Shown here: one piece after another, positions 16,538 through 25,600 of the stretch
How positions within the stretch are numbered: the first letter of the stretch is position 1
Layout: each line of letters opens with the position of its first letter
Source of the DNA: an uncultured bacterium
GTDB taxonomy: Bacteria > Planctomycetota > UBA1135 > GCA-002686595
Assembly: GCA_938075305.1 (NCBI GenBank)
Contig: CALJGV010000006.1
Location: 1-64,000 of the forward strand
Direction of reading: 5' to 3'
DNA length: 64,000 nucleotides
Program-made: the position numbers and the translations under genes
Notes under the pieces: generated by a model
Databases searched by the model: none
What the model saw: only the letters and a program-made list of their open reading frames with translations
Told to the model about the DNA's origin: nothing

Positions 16538-17827
16538 ATGCTCCGGAACCTGCCCGCCTTCCTCATCGCCACCTCCACGTTGACCCTCAGCTTCGGTCAG
16601 GGCGCAGACGACTGCGCCAATGCCGAGGTGATCACGGGCACGGGCCCGCACACCTTCGATAACTCAGCGGCGACCACCTCCACGGGGCTCTCCGACTGCA
16701 ACGGCGTCCCGGTGTACTCCGACGTCTGGTTCAGCTGGACCGCCCAGAGCACGGCGCGGGTGACCGTCGAGGCCTGCGGGCTGACCAGCCTCGCGACCCG
16801 AGCGGCGGTCTACCAGGGATCGGACTGCGGCAACCTCGTCCAGTTGACCTGCGCTGCGTCCTCCTGCCCGTCGCACACCGCCGTTCGCTTCCAGGCAGCC
16901 GCCGGCGAGCAGTATCTCATCCGGTTCGGGTCCCAGACCGCCGGAGAGACAGGCGCGGGGAGCTTCCGGCTTGAGCTGCAGATCCCGACCCTGAACCCGA
17001 ACAACGGAAGCTACTACGAGATCTTCGAGGACCGCCGGTCCTGGACCGACGCCCGGGGCCGGGCCGAGGCCCTCCAGTGGATCGGACGGGACGGACACCT
17101 GGTGATCTTCAACGACCAGCGAGAGGTGGAGTGGGTCGCGCGGGAGTTCCCCGGCACCCGCCCCTGGATCGGGCTCTACCAGGACCCGTCGCATCCCAGC
17201 TTCTCCGAGCCCGGTGGCGGCTGGGTATGGGTGGACGGGAGCGAGCTCACATACTCCAACTGGATCCCCGGGGAGCCCAACAATTCGAGCCTCGCCGGCG
17301 CGTCGGAGGGGTTTGCGGAGATGCTCCCTGGCGGCGCCTGGAACGACGCGGAGGACGATCACTTCTTCACGACCCACTTCCTTGTGGAGTACTCCGGCGG
17401 GGACCTCGGGTCCAACTTCTGCGTCGCGGCTCCGAACTCCACCGGCGCCGTCGGCGCCATGAGCTCCCAGGGTTCGCTGGAGGTCGCCACCAACCTGTTC
17501 CAGCTGACCGCGTCCTCGCTCCCGCAGCACACCTTCGGCATCTTCCTCGCCTCCCAGAGTCCCGGCTTCACCGTCGCGCCGGGGGGGTCCCAGGGGAACC
17601 TCTGCCTGAGCACCAACCACGGTCGCTTCTCCCAGCAGGTGATGGCCAGCGGCCACTTCGGCACCTTCACGATCCTCACCGACACGACGGGGTTCCCCAC
17701 GACCGCCGGCGGGAGCATCGCGGTGGCTCCGGGGGAGACCTGGTACTTCCAGGCCTGGCATCGGGACCTCGTGGGCGGGGCCGCCACCACCAACTTCACC
17801 GACGGGCTCGAGGTCACCTTCCAGTGA
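16538..17827 (+). CDS. Secreted C-type-lectin-domain protein, paralogue 2
   Basis: Tandem paralogue of the preceding gene with the same length (429 aa) and the same three-part layout: signal peptide, Cys-containing beta module, C-type lectin domain with GEPNN and WNDAED motifs, and the C-terminal module (GSNFC to NFTDGLEVTF). ATG 16538 is preferred because it begins a normal signal peptide and matches paralogue 1; in-frame starts further upstream add a non-signal leader. The copies are clearly diverged along their whole length, so the duplication is not recent. A strong hairpin follows the stop. Ligand specificity may differ between the two copies. Confidence 0.82.
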   Translation: MLRNLPAFLIATSTLTLSFGQGADDCANAEVITGTGPHTFDNSAATTSTGLSDCNGVPVYSDVWFSWTAQSTARVTVEACGLTSLATRAAVYQGSDCGNLVQLTCAASSCPSHTAVRFQAAAGEQYLIRFGSQTAGETGAGSFRLELQIPTLNPNNGSYYEIFEDRRSWTDARGRAEALQWIGRDGHLVIFNDQREVEWVAREFPGTRPWIGLYQDPSHPSFSEPGGGWVWVDGSELTYSNWIPGEPNNSSLAGASEGFAEMLPGGAWNDAEDDHFFTTHFLVEYSGGDLGSNFCVAAPNSTGAVGAMSSQGSLEVATNLFQLTASSLPQHTFGIFLASQSPGFTVAPGGSQGNLCLSTNHGRFSQQVMASGHFGTFTILTDTTGFPTTAGGSIAVAPGETWYFQAWHRDLVGGAATTNFTDGLEVTFQ

Positions 17828-17868
17828 CCCTCCGCCGGCCGTCCAGCGGGCGGCCGACCCCAGGAATT

Positions 17869-17910
17869 CCCGCGGCCCCGCCTCCGGTTCACCGGGGGCG
17901 GGGCCGCGGG
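17869..17910 (+). terminator. GC-rich hairpin after lectin paralogue 2
   Basis: A 14-bp perfect stem (17869-17882 with 17897-17910) whose loop contains a further CCGG-TTCA-CCGG stem, 41 nt after the stop. No U-tract follows, so it may act as a GC-rich terminator or as an mRNA 3'-end stabiliser. Confidence 0.55.
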
Positions 17911-17994
17911 ACATCCCGGCGCCCCGGACACTCTCACCGGGGGGTTCCCCTGACCGGGCGGCGGCGCGCTACCGGCGCCGATGGTCGATCCGGC

Positions 17995-18000
17995 TAGGCT
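17995..18000 (+). promoter_or_regulatory. -10-like TAGGCT upstream of the beta-lactamase-fold gene
   Basis: TAGGCT lies 60 nt before the ATG at 18061 and would give a leader of about 54 nt. No ribosome-binding site is obvious in that leader. Confidence 0.3.
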
Positions 18001-18060
18001 CTGTCCCACGCCCTGGCAGACCTCGCACGGCCGGGCGTCCTTCCCTTCGCCACCGCGCCC

Positions 18061-19377
18061 ATGACTCCCCGCTCGCCCGCGCCGCTCGCCGTCGCCCTTG
18101 GCCTCCTGGCCGGCTCCTGTTCGACCCCTGCGCCCTCCAACGCACCGCCACTCCAGGAGCGCCTCGAAGCCTCGTCCCTGGCCCGCGGCGAGGCCATGGA
18201 CGCCGTCGTCGAGCAGACCTCGATCCCCGGCGTCGTGGTGGGCACGATCACCCGTGACGGCGCGGCGGAGTTCCTGTCCCACGGGGTGCATGGCATCGGC
18301 GACCCGACGCCCATGTCCCCCGACAGCGTCTTCGAGATCCAGTCGATGACGAAGGCCATCACCGCGACGGCGGCGCTGCAGCTCGTCGAGCAGGGGCGGA
18401 TCGGGCTGGACGATCCGCTCGAGGAGGTCATGCCGGAGCTGCGACAGATCCAGATCCTCGAGGAGGACGGGACCCGGCGCCCCCCGGCCCGCCCCCTGAC
18501 CCTCCGTGATCTGCTGCGGCACACGTCCGGCTTCGCTTACTTCTTCACGAGCCCGGCGATCCTCGCGGAGATCCGCCTCAACCCCATCACGGGCATGCCG
18601 TTGCCGGACAAGCTCGAGGAGGGTGAGTACGACTGGGGATTCGGTGTCCAGCCTCGCCGGATCTTCGACGCGGGCGAGGCGTGGGTCTACGGCCGCGGCG
18701 TGGGGGTCGCGGCGAGGGTGGTGGAGCGCCTCTCAGGGGAGGACCTCGACACCTACTTCAAGGGGCACATCCTCGGACCGCTCGGGCTCGACTCCACGGG
18801 CTACAACCTCACCGAACCGCTCATGGATGGGCGGGTCACCCTGCACACCCGGATCCCGGGCACGGGCGTGCTCGTCCCCATGCCCGACGTCCGCCCGGTC
18901 CCCATGGAGCGCTTCTACGGGGGGGGCTCCCTGCTCAGTACTCCGCGGGACTACGCTCGCTTCCTGCGCTGTCTCCTCAACGGCGGGGAGCTCGACGGCG
19001 CCAGGATTCTGGGAGAGGAGATGGTGTCCTTGATGATGACGGATCAACTCCCCGACGGAGTCCGCGTGACGTTGCCCCCTGATCCAGGGCAGGCGCAGGA
19101 ACGCGAGCGTACCTCCCTCGAGGAGTACGACGACGGGTACAGCCTCTCCTGGGCGATCGAGGTGGGTGGCGAGGACGGCGCGCGCCCCGAGGGCGTCGGC
19201 TACTGGTCCGGCCTCTTCAACACCTACTACACGATCGACCCCGAGCGCGGCATCGCGGTCTTCAGCTTCAGTCAGTTGCTGCCCTTCGACGACCCGGAGG
19301 CCTACGAGATCTACCGCAGCTACGAGGACATGATCTACGGCGCGATCCTGGGGATCGGCGGCGGTTCCGCGGACTGA
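18061..19377 (+). CDS. Serine hydrolase lipoprotein, class C beta-lactamase fold
   Basis: 438-aa lipoprotein with lipobox (LLAGSC). The beta-lactamase/AmpC-like domain has the SxxK motif as SMTK (about residues 95-98, in FEIQSMTKAITA), followed by LVEQGRIGLDDPLEEVMPEL, a typical helix of this family. A Tyr in VYGRGVGVAARVVE corresponds to the Y-x-N region, with Asn replaced. The C-terminal part (YWSGLFNTYYTID) resembles esterase EstB-like members. It is more likely an esterase, transesterase or peptidase than a drug-inactivating lactamase. It converges with the thioesterase gene (22-bp gap). Confidence 0.85.
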   Translation: MTPRSPAPLAVALGLLAGSCSTPAPSNAPPLQERLEASSLARGEAMDAVVEQTSIPGVVVGTITRDGAAEFLSHGVHGIGDPTPMSPDSVFEIQSMTKAITATAALQLVEQGRIGLDDPLEEVMPELRQIQILEEDGTRRPPARPLTLRDLLRHTSGFAYFFTSPAILAEIRLNPITGMPLPDKLEEGEYDWGFGVQPRRIFDAGEAWVYGRGVGVAARVVERLSGEDLDTYFKGHILGPLGLDSTGYNLTEPLMDGRVTLHTRIPGTGVLVPMPDVRPVPMERFYGGGSLLSTPRDYARFLRCLLNGGELDGARILGEEMVSLMMTDQLPDGVRVTLPPDPGQAQERERTSLEEYDDGYSLSWAIEVGGEDGARPEGVGYWSGLFNTYYTIDPERGIAVFSFSQLLPFDDPEAYEIYRSYEDMIYGAILGIGGGSAD

Positions 19378-19399
19378 ACCCCGTCGCCCGGGACGCCCC

Positions 19400-19819
19400 T
19401 CAACCCTTCATGGCCTCGAGGGCGTCGCGGAGGTCCGCCGGGATCTCCGCCGACTTCATGGTGTCCGGGTCGTAGCACACCAGCGCGGCCTCGCCCTCGG
19501 CCCATATCTCGCCCTCGGCCGAGCGGACGCGGTAGGCCTGTCGAAAGGAGCGCGTGCCCACGTGGACGGTGGAGAGTTCCACGCGCACGCTCTCACCTCC
19601 CCGGCCCGGCGCCACGAAGCGCACGTTGGTCTGGGCCAGGAGGAACGGGAAGGCCCCGTCCACGAGGACCTCGGCGGCGCGGCTGAAGCCATGCCGCGCC
19701 TCCTCGAAGAGCGTCAGGTACACCGCGTTGTTCAGCACGCCCTGGCTGTCGTCGTCGGACCAGCGGGTGACGGTCTCGTGGACGAAGTGCGGGAACTCGG
19801 GGATCTCGGGGGCTTCCAT
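19400..19819 (-). CDS. Acyl-CoA thioesterase, 4-hydroxybenzoyl-CoA type (hotdog fold)
   Basis: 139-aa hotdog-fold protein. The N-terminal motif RWSDDDSQGVLNNAVYL matches the active-site segment of YbgC/4HBT thioesterases (R-W-x-D-x-D-x-x-G-x-x-N-N), with Asp near residue 23 as the likely catalytic acid. It should hydrolyse acyl-CoA thioesters in the cytoplasm; chain preference is unknown. The ATG at 19819 is supported by TAGACT (19827-19832) 7 nt upstream. That hexamer overlaps the stop codon of the EamA gene, so the gene may have its own promoter within an otherwise co-directional pair. Confidence 0.85.
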   Translation of the reverse strand: MEAPEIPEFPHFVHETVTRWSDDDSQGVLNNAVYLTLFEEARHGFSRAAEVLVDGAFPFLLAQTNVRFVAPGRGGESVRVELSTVHVGTRSFRQAYRVRSAEGEIWAEGEAALVCYDPDTMKSAEIPADLRDALEAMKG

Positions 19820-19826
19820 GGGCCCG

Positions 19827-19832
19827 AGTCTA
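19827..19832 (-). promoter_or_regulatory. -10-like TAGACT built on the EamA stop codon
   Basis: TAGACT on the minus strand ends 7 nt before the thioesterase ATG. Its first three bases are the TAG stop of the EamA transporter gene. Confidence 0.45.
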
Positions 19833-20783
19833 CGCCGCCGGCCGAGGCGCGGGGCGCTGCACCACGAGGGCCATGCCCGTGAACAGCCCGAGGGCCGCGA
19901 GCCCGAGCTCGGGGGTCGGGCGCTCCGCGAGCAGCGCCGCGGCGGCCACCGCCGTGATGATGGGCTGGGCGAACACGAAGAAGGCCGTGGTCGACGCCTC
20001 CACGCGGGCGAGGGCGTAGGAGTTGAGCGCGTAGGCCAGGATCGTCGGGAAGACGAGCACGTACGCGAGGGACAGCCAGGCCCCCTGGGAGGCCGCCTCG
20101 GGGAGGAGGGACTCCCCCACGAAGAAGAACGGCAGGAACGGAATCGAGAGGACGTAGATCCAGGCCACCAGCACCAGGGGCGGCATGCGGCGCAGGAGCG
20201 GCTTGGAGAGCACCAGGTAGATGGCGTAGCACAGGGCGTTCCCCGCCATGAGCAGGTTGCCGAAGGCGTGCTCGGACGAGAGGTCGCCGCCGCTCGAGAA
20301 GAAGAGCGGCACCGCGCCGCCCAGCGCCACGGCCACGCCCAGCACCCGAAGGCCGCGGAGCGCCTCCTTCCTCAGGACCACCGCCACCGCGTAGGTGAAC
20401 ACCGGGATGAGGCAGATGACGAGGCCCGCGTTCATGGGCGTGGAGCGCTGGAGGCCCTCCAGGAACAGGCCCTGGTTCAGGACGATGCCGAGGACCGCGA
20501 AGCCGAGGAGCGTCGGGAGGTCCCGCCGCGAAGGCAGGGCGCGCCGCCCGAACAGGGCCACCGCCATCGCCATCAGGACCACCGCCCCCACGCCGATGCG
20601 CCAGGTCGCCACAGCGAAGGGCGAGAAGCCCGTGTCCGCGTCCATGGCCAACGCCCCGAAGACCGGAAAGAGCCCGAAGCACAGCTGGACCGCCGCCAGG
20701 GCGAGGAGGCCCGCCCGAACGGACGGCTCCGCGGTCGCGGAGTCGTGGGCGTTGGCGCCGCTGGAGCTGACGCTGCTGCCCAT
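19830..20783 (-). CDS. EamA-family (DMT) membrane transporter
   Basis: 317-aa inner-membrane protein with about ten hydrophobic helices arranged as two five-helix EamA repeats, typical of drug/metabolite exporters of the RhaT/YdcZ type. The start is set at ATG 20783 because TATTCT (20793-20798) lies 9 nt upstream and the preceding in-frame sequence is a Gly/Ala-rich leader without membrane character. The substrate cannot be inferred. It is divergent from the Nudix gene; the thioesterase gene follows directly. Confidence 0.85.
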   Translation of the reverse strand: MGSSVSSSGANAHDSATAEPSVRAGLLALAAVQLCFGLFPVFGALAMDADTGFSPFAVATWRIGVGAVVLMAMAVALFGRRALPSRRDLPTLLGFAVLGIVLNQGLFLEGLQRSTPMNAGLVICLIPVFTYAVAVVLRKEALRGLRVLGVAVALGGAVPLFFSSGGDLSSEHAFGNLLMAGNALCYAIYLVLSKPLLRRMPPLVLVAWIYVLSIPFLPFFFVGESLLPEAASQGAWLSLAYVLVFPTILAYALNSYALARVEASTTAFFVFAQPIITAVAAAALLAERPTPELGLAALGLFTGMALVVQRPAPRPAA

Positions 20784-20792
20784 GGGGCGGAG

Positions 20793-20798
20793 AGAATA
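20793..20798 (-). promoter_or_regulatory. -10-like TATTCT; decides the EamA gene start
   Basis: TATTCT on the minus strand lies 9 nt before ATG 20783, arguing against the longer in-frame start at 20882. Confidence 0.45.
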
Positions 20799-20899
20799 GG
20801 CCGCGCCCGCGCCGGCTCCCGCACCCAACCCCCAGATCCGTCCGGAGATCCCCAGAGGTTCCCGGCGTTGCAGGCGGTGCAATCGGGTGGATCGCGGAC

Positions 20900-20905
20900 T
20901 AACGT
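20900..20905 (+). promoter_or_regulatory. -10-like TAACGT, leaderless spacing
   Basis: TAACGT ends exactly 6 nt before the Nudix ATG (20912) in the divergent gap with the EamA gene; no Shine-Dalgarno sequence is present. Confidence 0.55.
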
Positions 20906-20911
20906 GAGCCC

Positions 20912-21526
20912 ATGTCAGCCAGCGACGGAGCCGGCGGGAGCGCGATCCCTGACCCCAGGCCCTGGCCCCGCCACGGCGTCCGGAAGGGGACCGAGTACCG
21001 GATCTTCACCACCACCTTCGAGGAGCTAGAGAACCCGAGGACCGGTCGGCGCATGGAGCGCGTGGTCGTGGACGCCCCTGACTGGGTCAACGTCGTCGCG
21101 CTCACCCCCGGCCGCGACGTGATCGTCGTGAAGCAACACCGCTTCGGCGTCAGCGCCGCCACCATCGAGATCCCCGGGGGCATGATCGACCCCGGCGAGG
21201 AGCCCCTTCGCGCCGCCATGCGGGAGCTCAGGGAGGAGACCGGGTATGAGGCCGAGCGCTGGACCTCCATGGGCCACGTCGCGCCGAACCCCGCCTTCCT
21301 GAACAACCGCTGCCACCACTTCCTGGCCGAGGGCTGCACCCTCTCCGGCGCACAGCTCCAGGACCCGGGCGAGGACATCCACGTCGGCACCATGTCCCTC
21401 GACCAGATGCGCGCCGCGATCCAGGGCGGCGCCGTGGACCACTCCCTCGTCCTCTCCGCCATGCTGCGGATCCTGGACCTCCGCTCGCACCCCCTGGCCA
21501 CAGGCGCCGAGGAGGGCCCCCGGTGA
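20912..21526 (+). CDS. Nudix hydrolase (ADP-sugar pyrophosphatase-like)
   Basis: 204-aa Nudix hydrolase. The Nudix box GGMIDPGEEPLRAAMREL plus REETGY (about 89-112) matches G-x5-E-x7-REUxEExGU with all catalytic glutamates. The preceding strand and the PG(G/E) entry resemble ADP-ribose/ADP-sugar pyrophosphatases, so hydrolysis of a nucleoside diphosphate sugar is likely, but the substrate is not certain. It is followed by an FAD oxidase whose GTG start overlaps its stop (GTGA), which indicates a two-gene operon. Confidence 0.88.
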   Translation: MSASDGAGGSAIPDPRPWPRHGVRKGTEYRIFTTTFEELENPRTGRRMERVVVDAPDWVNVVALTPGRDVIVVKQHRFGVSAATIEIPGGMIDPGEEPLRAAMRELREETGYEAERWTSMGHVAPNPAFLNNRCHHFLAEGCTLSGAQLQDPGEDIHVGTMSLDQMRAAIQGGAVDHSLVLSAMLRILDLRSHPLATGAEEGPR

Positions 21527-22650
21527 GCCGACGCAGGATCATCGTCCTGGGGGGCGGGATCGCCGGTCTCTCCACCGCCCACGCGCTCGCCCTCGAAGGA
21601 GAGGTGGACGTGACCCTGGTGGAGCGCGAGCCGCGCCATGACGCCCACTCCACCGGGCGGAGCGCGGAGATCCTGCGGGTGGCCGTGGACGACCCGGTCA
21701 CGCGCGCCCTCGCCCTCGAGACCGACCGGCTCCTGGACGACCCGCGAAGAGCGGGGCTCGATGCCGACCGGCTGGTGGAGCGCACGGGCCTCATCGTCCT
21801 CGCCGACGCGGAGCCACCGTGGGCCGATGACCTCGAACGACGCGGACTCGCGCTCCGTGCGGACGCGGCCTCGCTGCGGGACAGGGTCCCGGACCTCAGG
21901 GAGTCCGCCGATGCCCTGCGCCTCGAGGGCCGCGCCCACTGGATCGAGCGCGGCGGCCGGATCCTCGGCGCCCGGCTCGTGGCCTCCCTCGCCCGCAGCG
22001 CCCGACGGGCCGGGGCCACGCTGGTGCGAAGCGCAGGCGACGCGGAGGTCCTCTTGGACACTGGCCGCGTCCGGGGCGTCAGGCTCCCGAGCGGCCAGCG
22101 GCTCGAGGCGGACGGGGTGGTCGTCGCGGCGGGGGCCTGGAGCGGACCGATCGCCCGGCGAGTGGGGCTCGACCTCCCGCTGAGGACGACCCGACGCCAC
22201 ATGTTCGTCAGCGCGCCGGCGCCCGGCGGCGCCGCCCCGCCGGTGGTCTGGGACGACGACGCCGCCTTCTACATCCGGCGCGAGGGCACCCGCTGGGGCC
22301 TCTCCGTGTGCGACGTGCTCGAGGCCGCGCCCGAGGCCCCTCACTACCCGGTGGACCCCGGGGTCCACCGCCGTGCCGCCGAGGCCCTCGCGGCGTGGGT
22401 CCGGCGCACCGGTGACCCGCTCACGCTGGAAGAGAGCTGGAGCGGGTTCCGGGACCTCTCCCCCGACGACCGCCCGATCCTCGGGCCCGACCCCAGGGTG
22501 CCTGGCCTCCACTGGTGCTGCGGCCTCGGGGGACACGGAATGACGCTCTCCCTTGGCCTGGGCCGGGCTGCGGCCAGCGCGGTCCTCGGGCGGCCGACCG
22601 AGCTCGCCACACAGTGCACAGTCGAGCGTTTCGAATTCGCGCCGGCGTAG
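21523..22650 (+). CDS. FAD-dependent oxidoreductase, DAO (D-amino acid/glycine oxidase) family
   Basis: 375-aa flavoprotein. The N-terminal dinucleotide-binding motif LGGGIAGLSTAHAL, with the acidic residue at the end of strand 2 (TLVERE), binds FAD. The C-terminal WSGFRDLSPDDRPILGP and CCGLGGHGMTLS segments match the DAO family (DadA, glycine oxidase, sarcosine oxidase-like). It probably oxidises an amine or amino acid. The start is GTG 21523, overlapping the Nudix stop by four bases. The next gene begins 12 nt downstream but has its own -10-like hexamer. Confidence 0.88.
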   Translation: MSRRRIIVLGGGIAGLSTAHALALEGEVDVTLVEREPRHDAHSTGRSAEILRVAVDDPVTRALALETDRLLDDPRRAGLDADRLVERTGLIVLADAEPPWADDLERRGLALRADAASLRDRVPDLRESADALRLEGRAHWIERGGRILGARLVASLARSARRAGATLVRSAGDAEVLLDTGRVRGVRLPSGQRLEADGVVVAAGAWSGPIARRVGLDLPLRTTRRHMFVSAPAPGGAAPPVVWDDDAAFYIRREGTRWGLSVCDVLEAAPEAPHYPVDPGVHRRAAEALAAWVRRTGDPLTLEESWSGFRDLSPDDRPILGPDPRVPGLHWCCGLGGHGMTLSLGLGRAAASAVLGRPTELATQCTVERFEFAPA

Positions 22651-22656
22651 TACGTT
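22651..22656 (+). promoter_or_regulatory. -10-like TACGTT, leaderless spacing to a GTG start
   Basis: TACGTT begins right after the oxidase stop codon and ends 6 nt before GTG 22663, supporting GTG rather than the adjacent ATG at 22666 as first codon. Confidence 0.5.
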
Positions 22657-22662
22657 AGGGGC

Positions 22663-25600
22663 GTGATGATCCTCGGCCCCCTCCCGCTCCTCGTCCTCGC
22701 GGCGGCCCCCTCCGGGGCACAGGACGGCGCGGCGCAGCCTTCCCCTGAGGAGACCGCTGCGGTCGAGCACTTCGAGACCCGGGTCCGCCCGCTCCTGGCC
22801 GAGCACTGCGTCGAGTGCCACTCCGGCGAGAAGCCCAAGGGCAACCTGCGGCTCGACTCGATCCAGGGGCTGCGCGAGGGCGCGGCGGGTGAGCCCGTCT
22901 TCGTCGCCGGAGATCCCGACGAGAGCCTCATGGTCGAGGCGGTCCGCTACGACGATCCGTTCACGGCCATGCCCCCCGACGGCAAGCTCACGGACGACGA
23001 GATCCGCGCGGTGGAGCGCTGGATCGAGCTCGGCGCTCACCTCCCGACCGAGCTGCAGTTCGATTCGAGCGAGACCCAGCCCTGGTGCTTCCAGCCCCCG
23101 GCGGACGCCCGCCCCTCCGCCTCGGGAAGCGGCGACGCCGTGGACGCCTTCCTCCTGGAGGCGCTCGCAGCGGAGGGCGTGGAGCCCTCCCCCCCCGGCG
23201 CACCGAGCGCCTGGCTCCGCCGGGTGACCTTCGACCTCACCGGCCTGCCGCCGTCGCCCGCGGAGCTCGACGCCTTCCTCGAGGATGCGGCTCCGGGGGC
23301 CCGTGAGCGCGTCGTCGATCGTCTGCTCGCGTCCCCCGCCTTCGGCGAACGCTGGGCCCGGCGCTGGCTCGACCTCATCCGCTACGCCGAGACCAAGGCC
23401 CACGAGTTCGACTACCCCATCCCCAACGCGTACCGGTACCGGGACTACGTCATCCGCGCGTTCAACGCGGACGTCCCCTACGACCGCTTCATCACCGAGT
23501 TCATCGCAGGCGACCTGGTGGAGACCCCGCGCCTGGACCCGACCGGGCTCTGGGACGAGTCGATCCTCGGCACCGGCGCCTGGCAGCTCGGCGAGGAGGT
23601 CCACTCCCCCGTGGAGCCGCGGGGAGATCAGACCGACCGCATCGCGAGCCAGGTGGAGGTGCTGTCCAAGTCGGTCATGGCCCTCGGCGCCGCGTGCGCC
23701 CGCTGCCACGACCACAAGTTCGATCCCATCAGCGCCGAGGACTACCACGCCCTCGCGGGGTTCGCCCTCTCCACTGCGCCCAGGCAGGTCCGGTACGAGT
23801 CCAACGACCACAACCTGCACGTGGCGCGGGAACTGGCCGCCTGGATCGACGGTCAGCAAATCACCGCGCGGAACGCCGTGGCGGACGCGCTACAGGCCGA
23901 GACGGAGGGGCTCGATGGGGTGCTCGCCGCCGCCCGAACCGTGGCGCCCCCCGAGCCCTATACCGACGCCGCCGCCGCCGCGCTGGACGCCGCCTTCGAG
24001 GCCCGGGGGGAGCCGCGCCCGTGCCTCGTGCTGGAGGACTTCGAGGGCGAGGACCTCGACCACTGCTCCCTGGGCCCCTGGGTCCGGGAAGGGGAGGCGT
24101 TCATCGGACACCCGGTCCGGCGCGACGACATCCATTCGTCCCAGCCGACCTTCAAGCCCCGTGGCCGAGGGGCCGTCAACAGCTACGCGGGGCACCCCGA
24201 CGCTCCCGGATCTGCGGACGCCTACGTGGGCACGCTCACCAGCGCGCCGTTCACGGTCATCCGGTCCTACCTCCACTTCCTGGTCAACGGGGGGGACGAG
24301 CCCACGGTCCGGGTCGAGCTGATCGACGCGGAGACGGGAGAGGCGCTGATCGCCACGAGCGCCGACCGCACCAACACCCTCACCCCCGCCCGCTTCGATC
24401 TTGAGCCCTTCCAGGGGCGGCGGGTGCGGATCCGTTTCGTCGACGAGCACGAGGGCGGCTGGGGGCAGATCGGCGGCGACCAGTTCGTCCTGAGCGACGA
24501 GCCCGACCCCGAGGTCCTCGACGTGGCCCTCCCCGCGTCCCGCCTGTCGGCGCTCAGCGGCGAGCTGGACGGCGCGGACCTCGACCGGCTCCTCGGCTGG
24601 ATCGACGCCATGGGGTCGGAGCGCTTCGACGCCGGGGCCCGCCGGTGGATGGACTGGCTGGATCGCATCGAGGGCCAGGTCGCCACCGACGCCCGCGGCG
24701 TGAGGGAGCTCGTCCGGTACGCCACGCTCTCAGGCCCGAGCTGGATCACGAACGGCCCCGGGTTCGGCCCCGGCCCCCGCGGCGCGGGCGAAGTGGTCCT
24801 CGACCTCCGGGATGACGCGCTTGAGGTGGCCGGGATCACCTCCCGCCCCGCCGCCGTCGGCCACCCCACCTGGGCGGACCTGGAGGTGGTGGACTCCTCG
24901 ACCTCGCGGGGGTCGTCGCTCAACTGGGTCCAGGCCGGTCGCACCCTGGTCTCCCCGGAGTTCGACCTGGAGCACGGCCGGGTCGCGCACCTCGTGCGCG
25001 GCGAGGGGCGGATGCTGATGCCGATCTCCTCCCACAAGCTGGTGCAGGGGCCGCTCCACGGCGGCTCCACCCGCGCCTTCGACACGGAAGGCGAGTGGCG
25101 CTGGGTGATCCAGGACGTGCCCTCAGGCGCGGGCCTCTCGGCCCACCTCGAGCTGACCGCCACTGGCCGAGAGCCGTGCGAGATCGCGGCCACGGTGGAG
25201 GTGGCCCGGGACGGCGCCCTCCCCGCGCCCCTCCCCATGGACTGGGTGGAGGACCGTTCGCTCGACGAGCTCGAGGGGGACACGCCCGCCGATCGCGCTC
25301 GCTTCGTGGTCCAGCGCGTCCGCGACGCCGCGGAGCTCGTCCGCACGGGCGCAGTGAAGGGGCGCGCGCTCTCCGACGGGGAGCGCAGCTTCCTCTACGG
25401 CCTCGCAGAGTTCATGGCCACGGAGGTCCCCTCGGTGCGCGCGGGCATCCGCGGGGCCCTCGCCCCCGAGCGCGGCACGCTCACCTACATCCTCCACCGC
25501 CGCGTCCTCCAGTCTCGGCTCGCCCCGGCGGCCCTCGAGCTCGAGGGCCGGGACGAGCGCGTCCTGGACCGCGGGAGCTGGCAGTCCCCGCTCGCGGCCG

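Noticed and set aside
15056-17827. Tandem similar genes as a transposon or recent repeat
   Set aside because: The two copies are diverged over the full length and lack terminal repeats or a transposase; ordinary old gene duplication fits.
18061-19377. Antibiotic-resistance beta-lactamase
   Set aside because: The YxN motif is not conserved and the sequence resembles esterase/peptidase members of the fold; lipoprotein anchoring also fits a housekeeping role.
20899-23859. 986-codon open frame on the minus strand
   Set aside because: Antisense to the Nudix, FAD oxidase and DUF1549 genes, all identified by motifs; long antisense frames are expected at this GC content.
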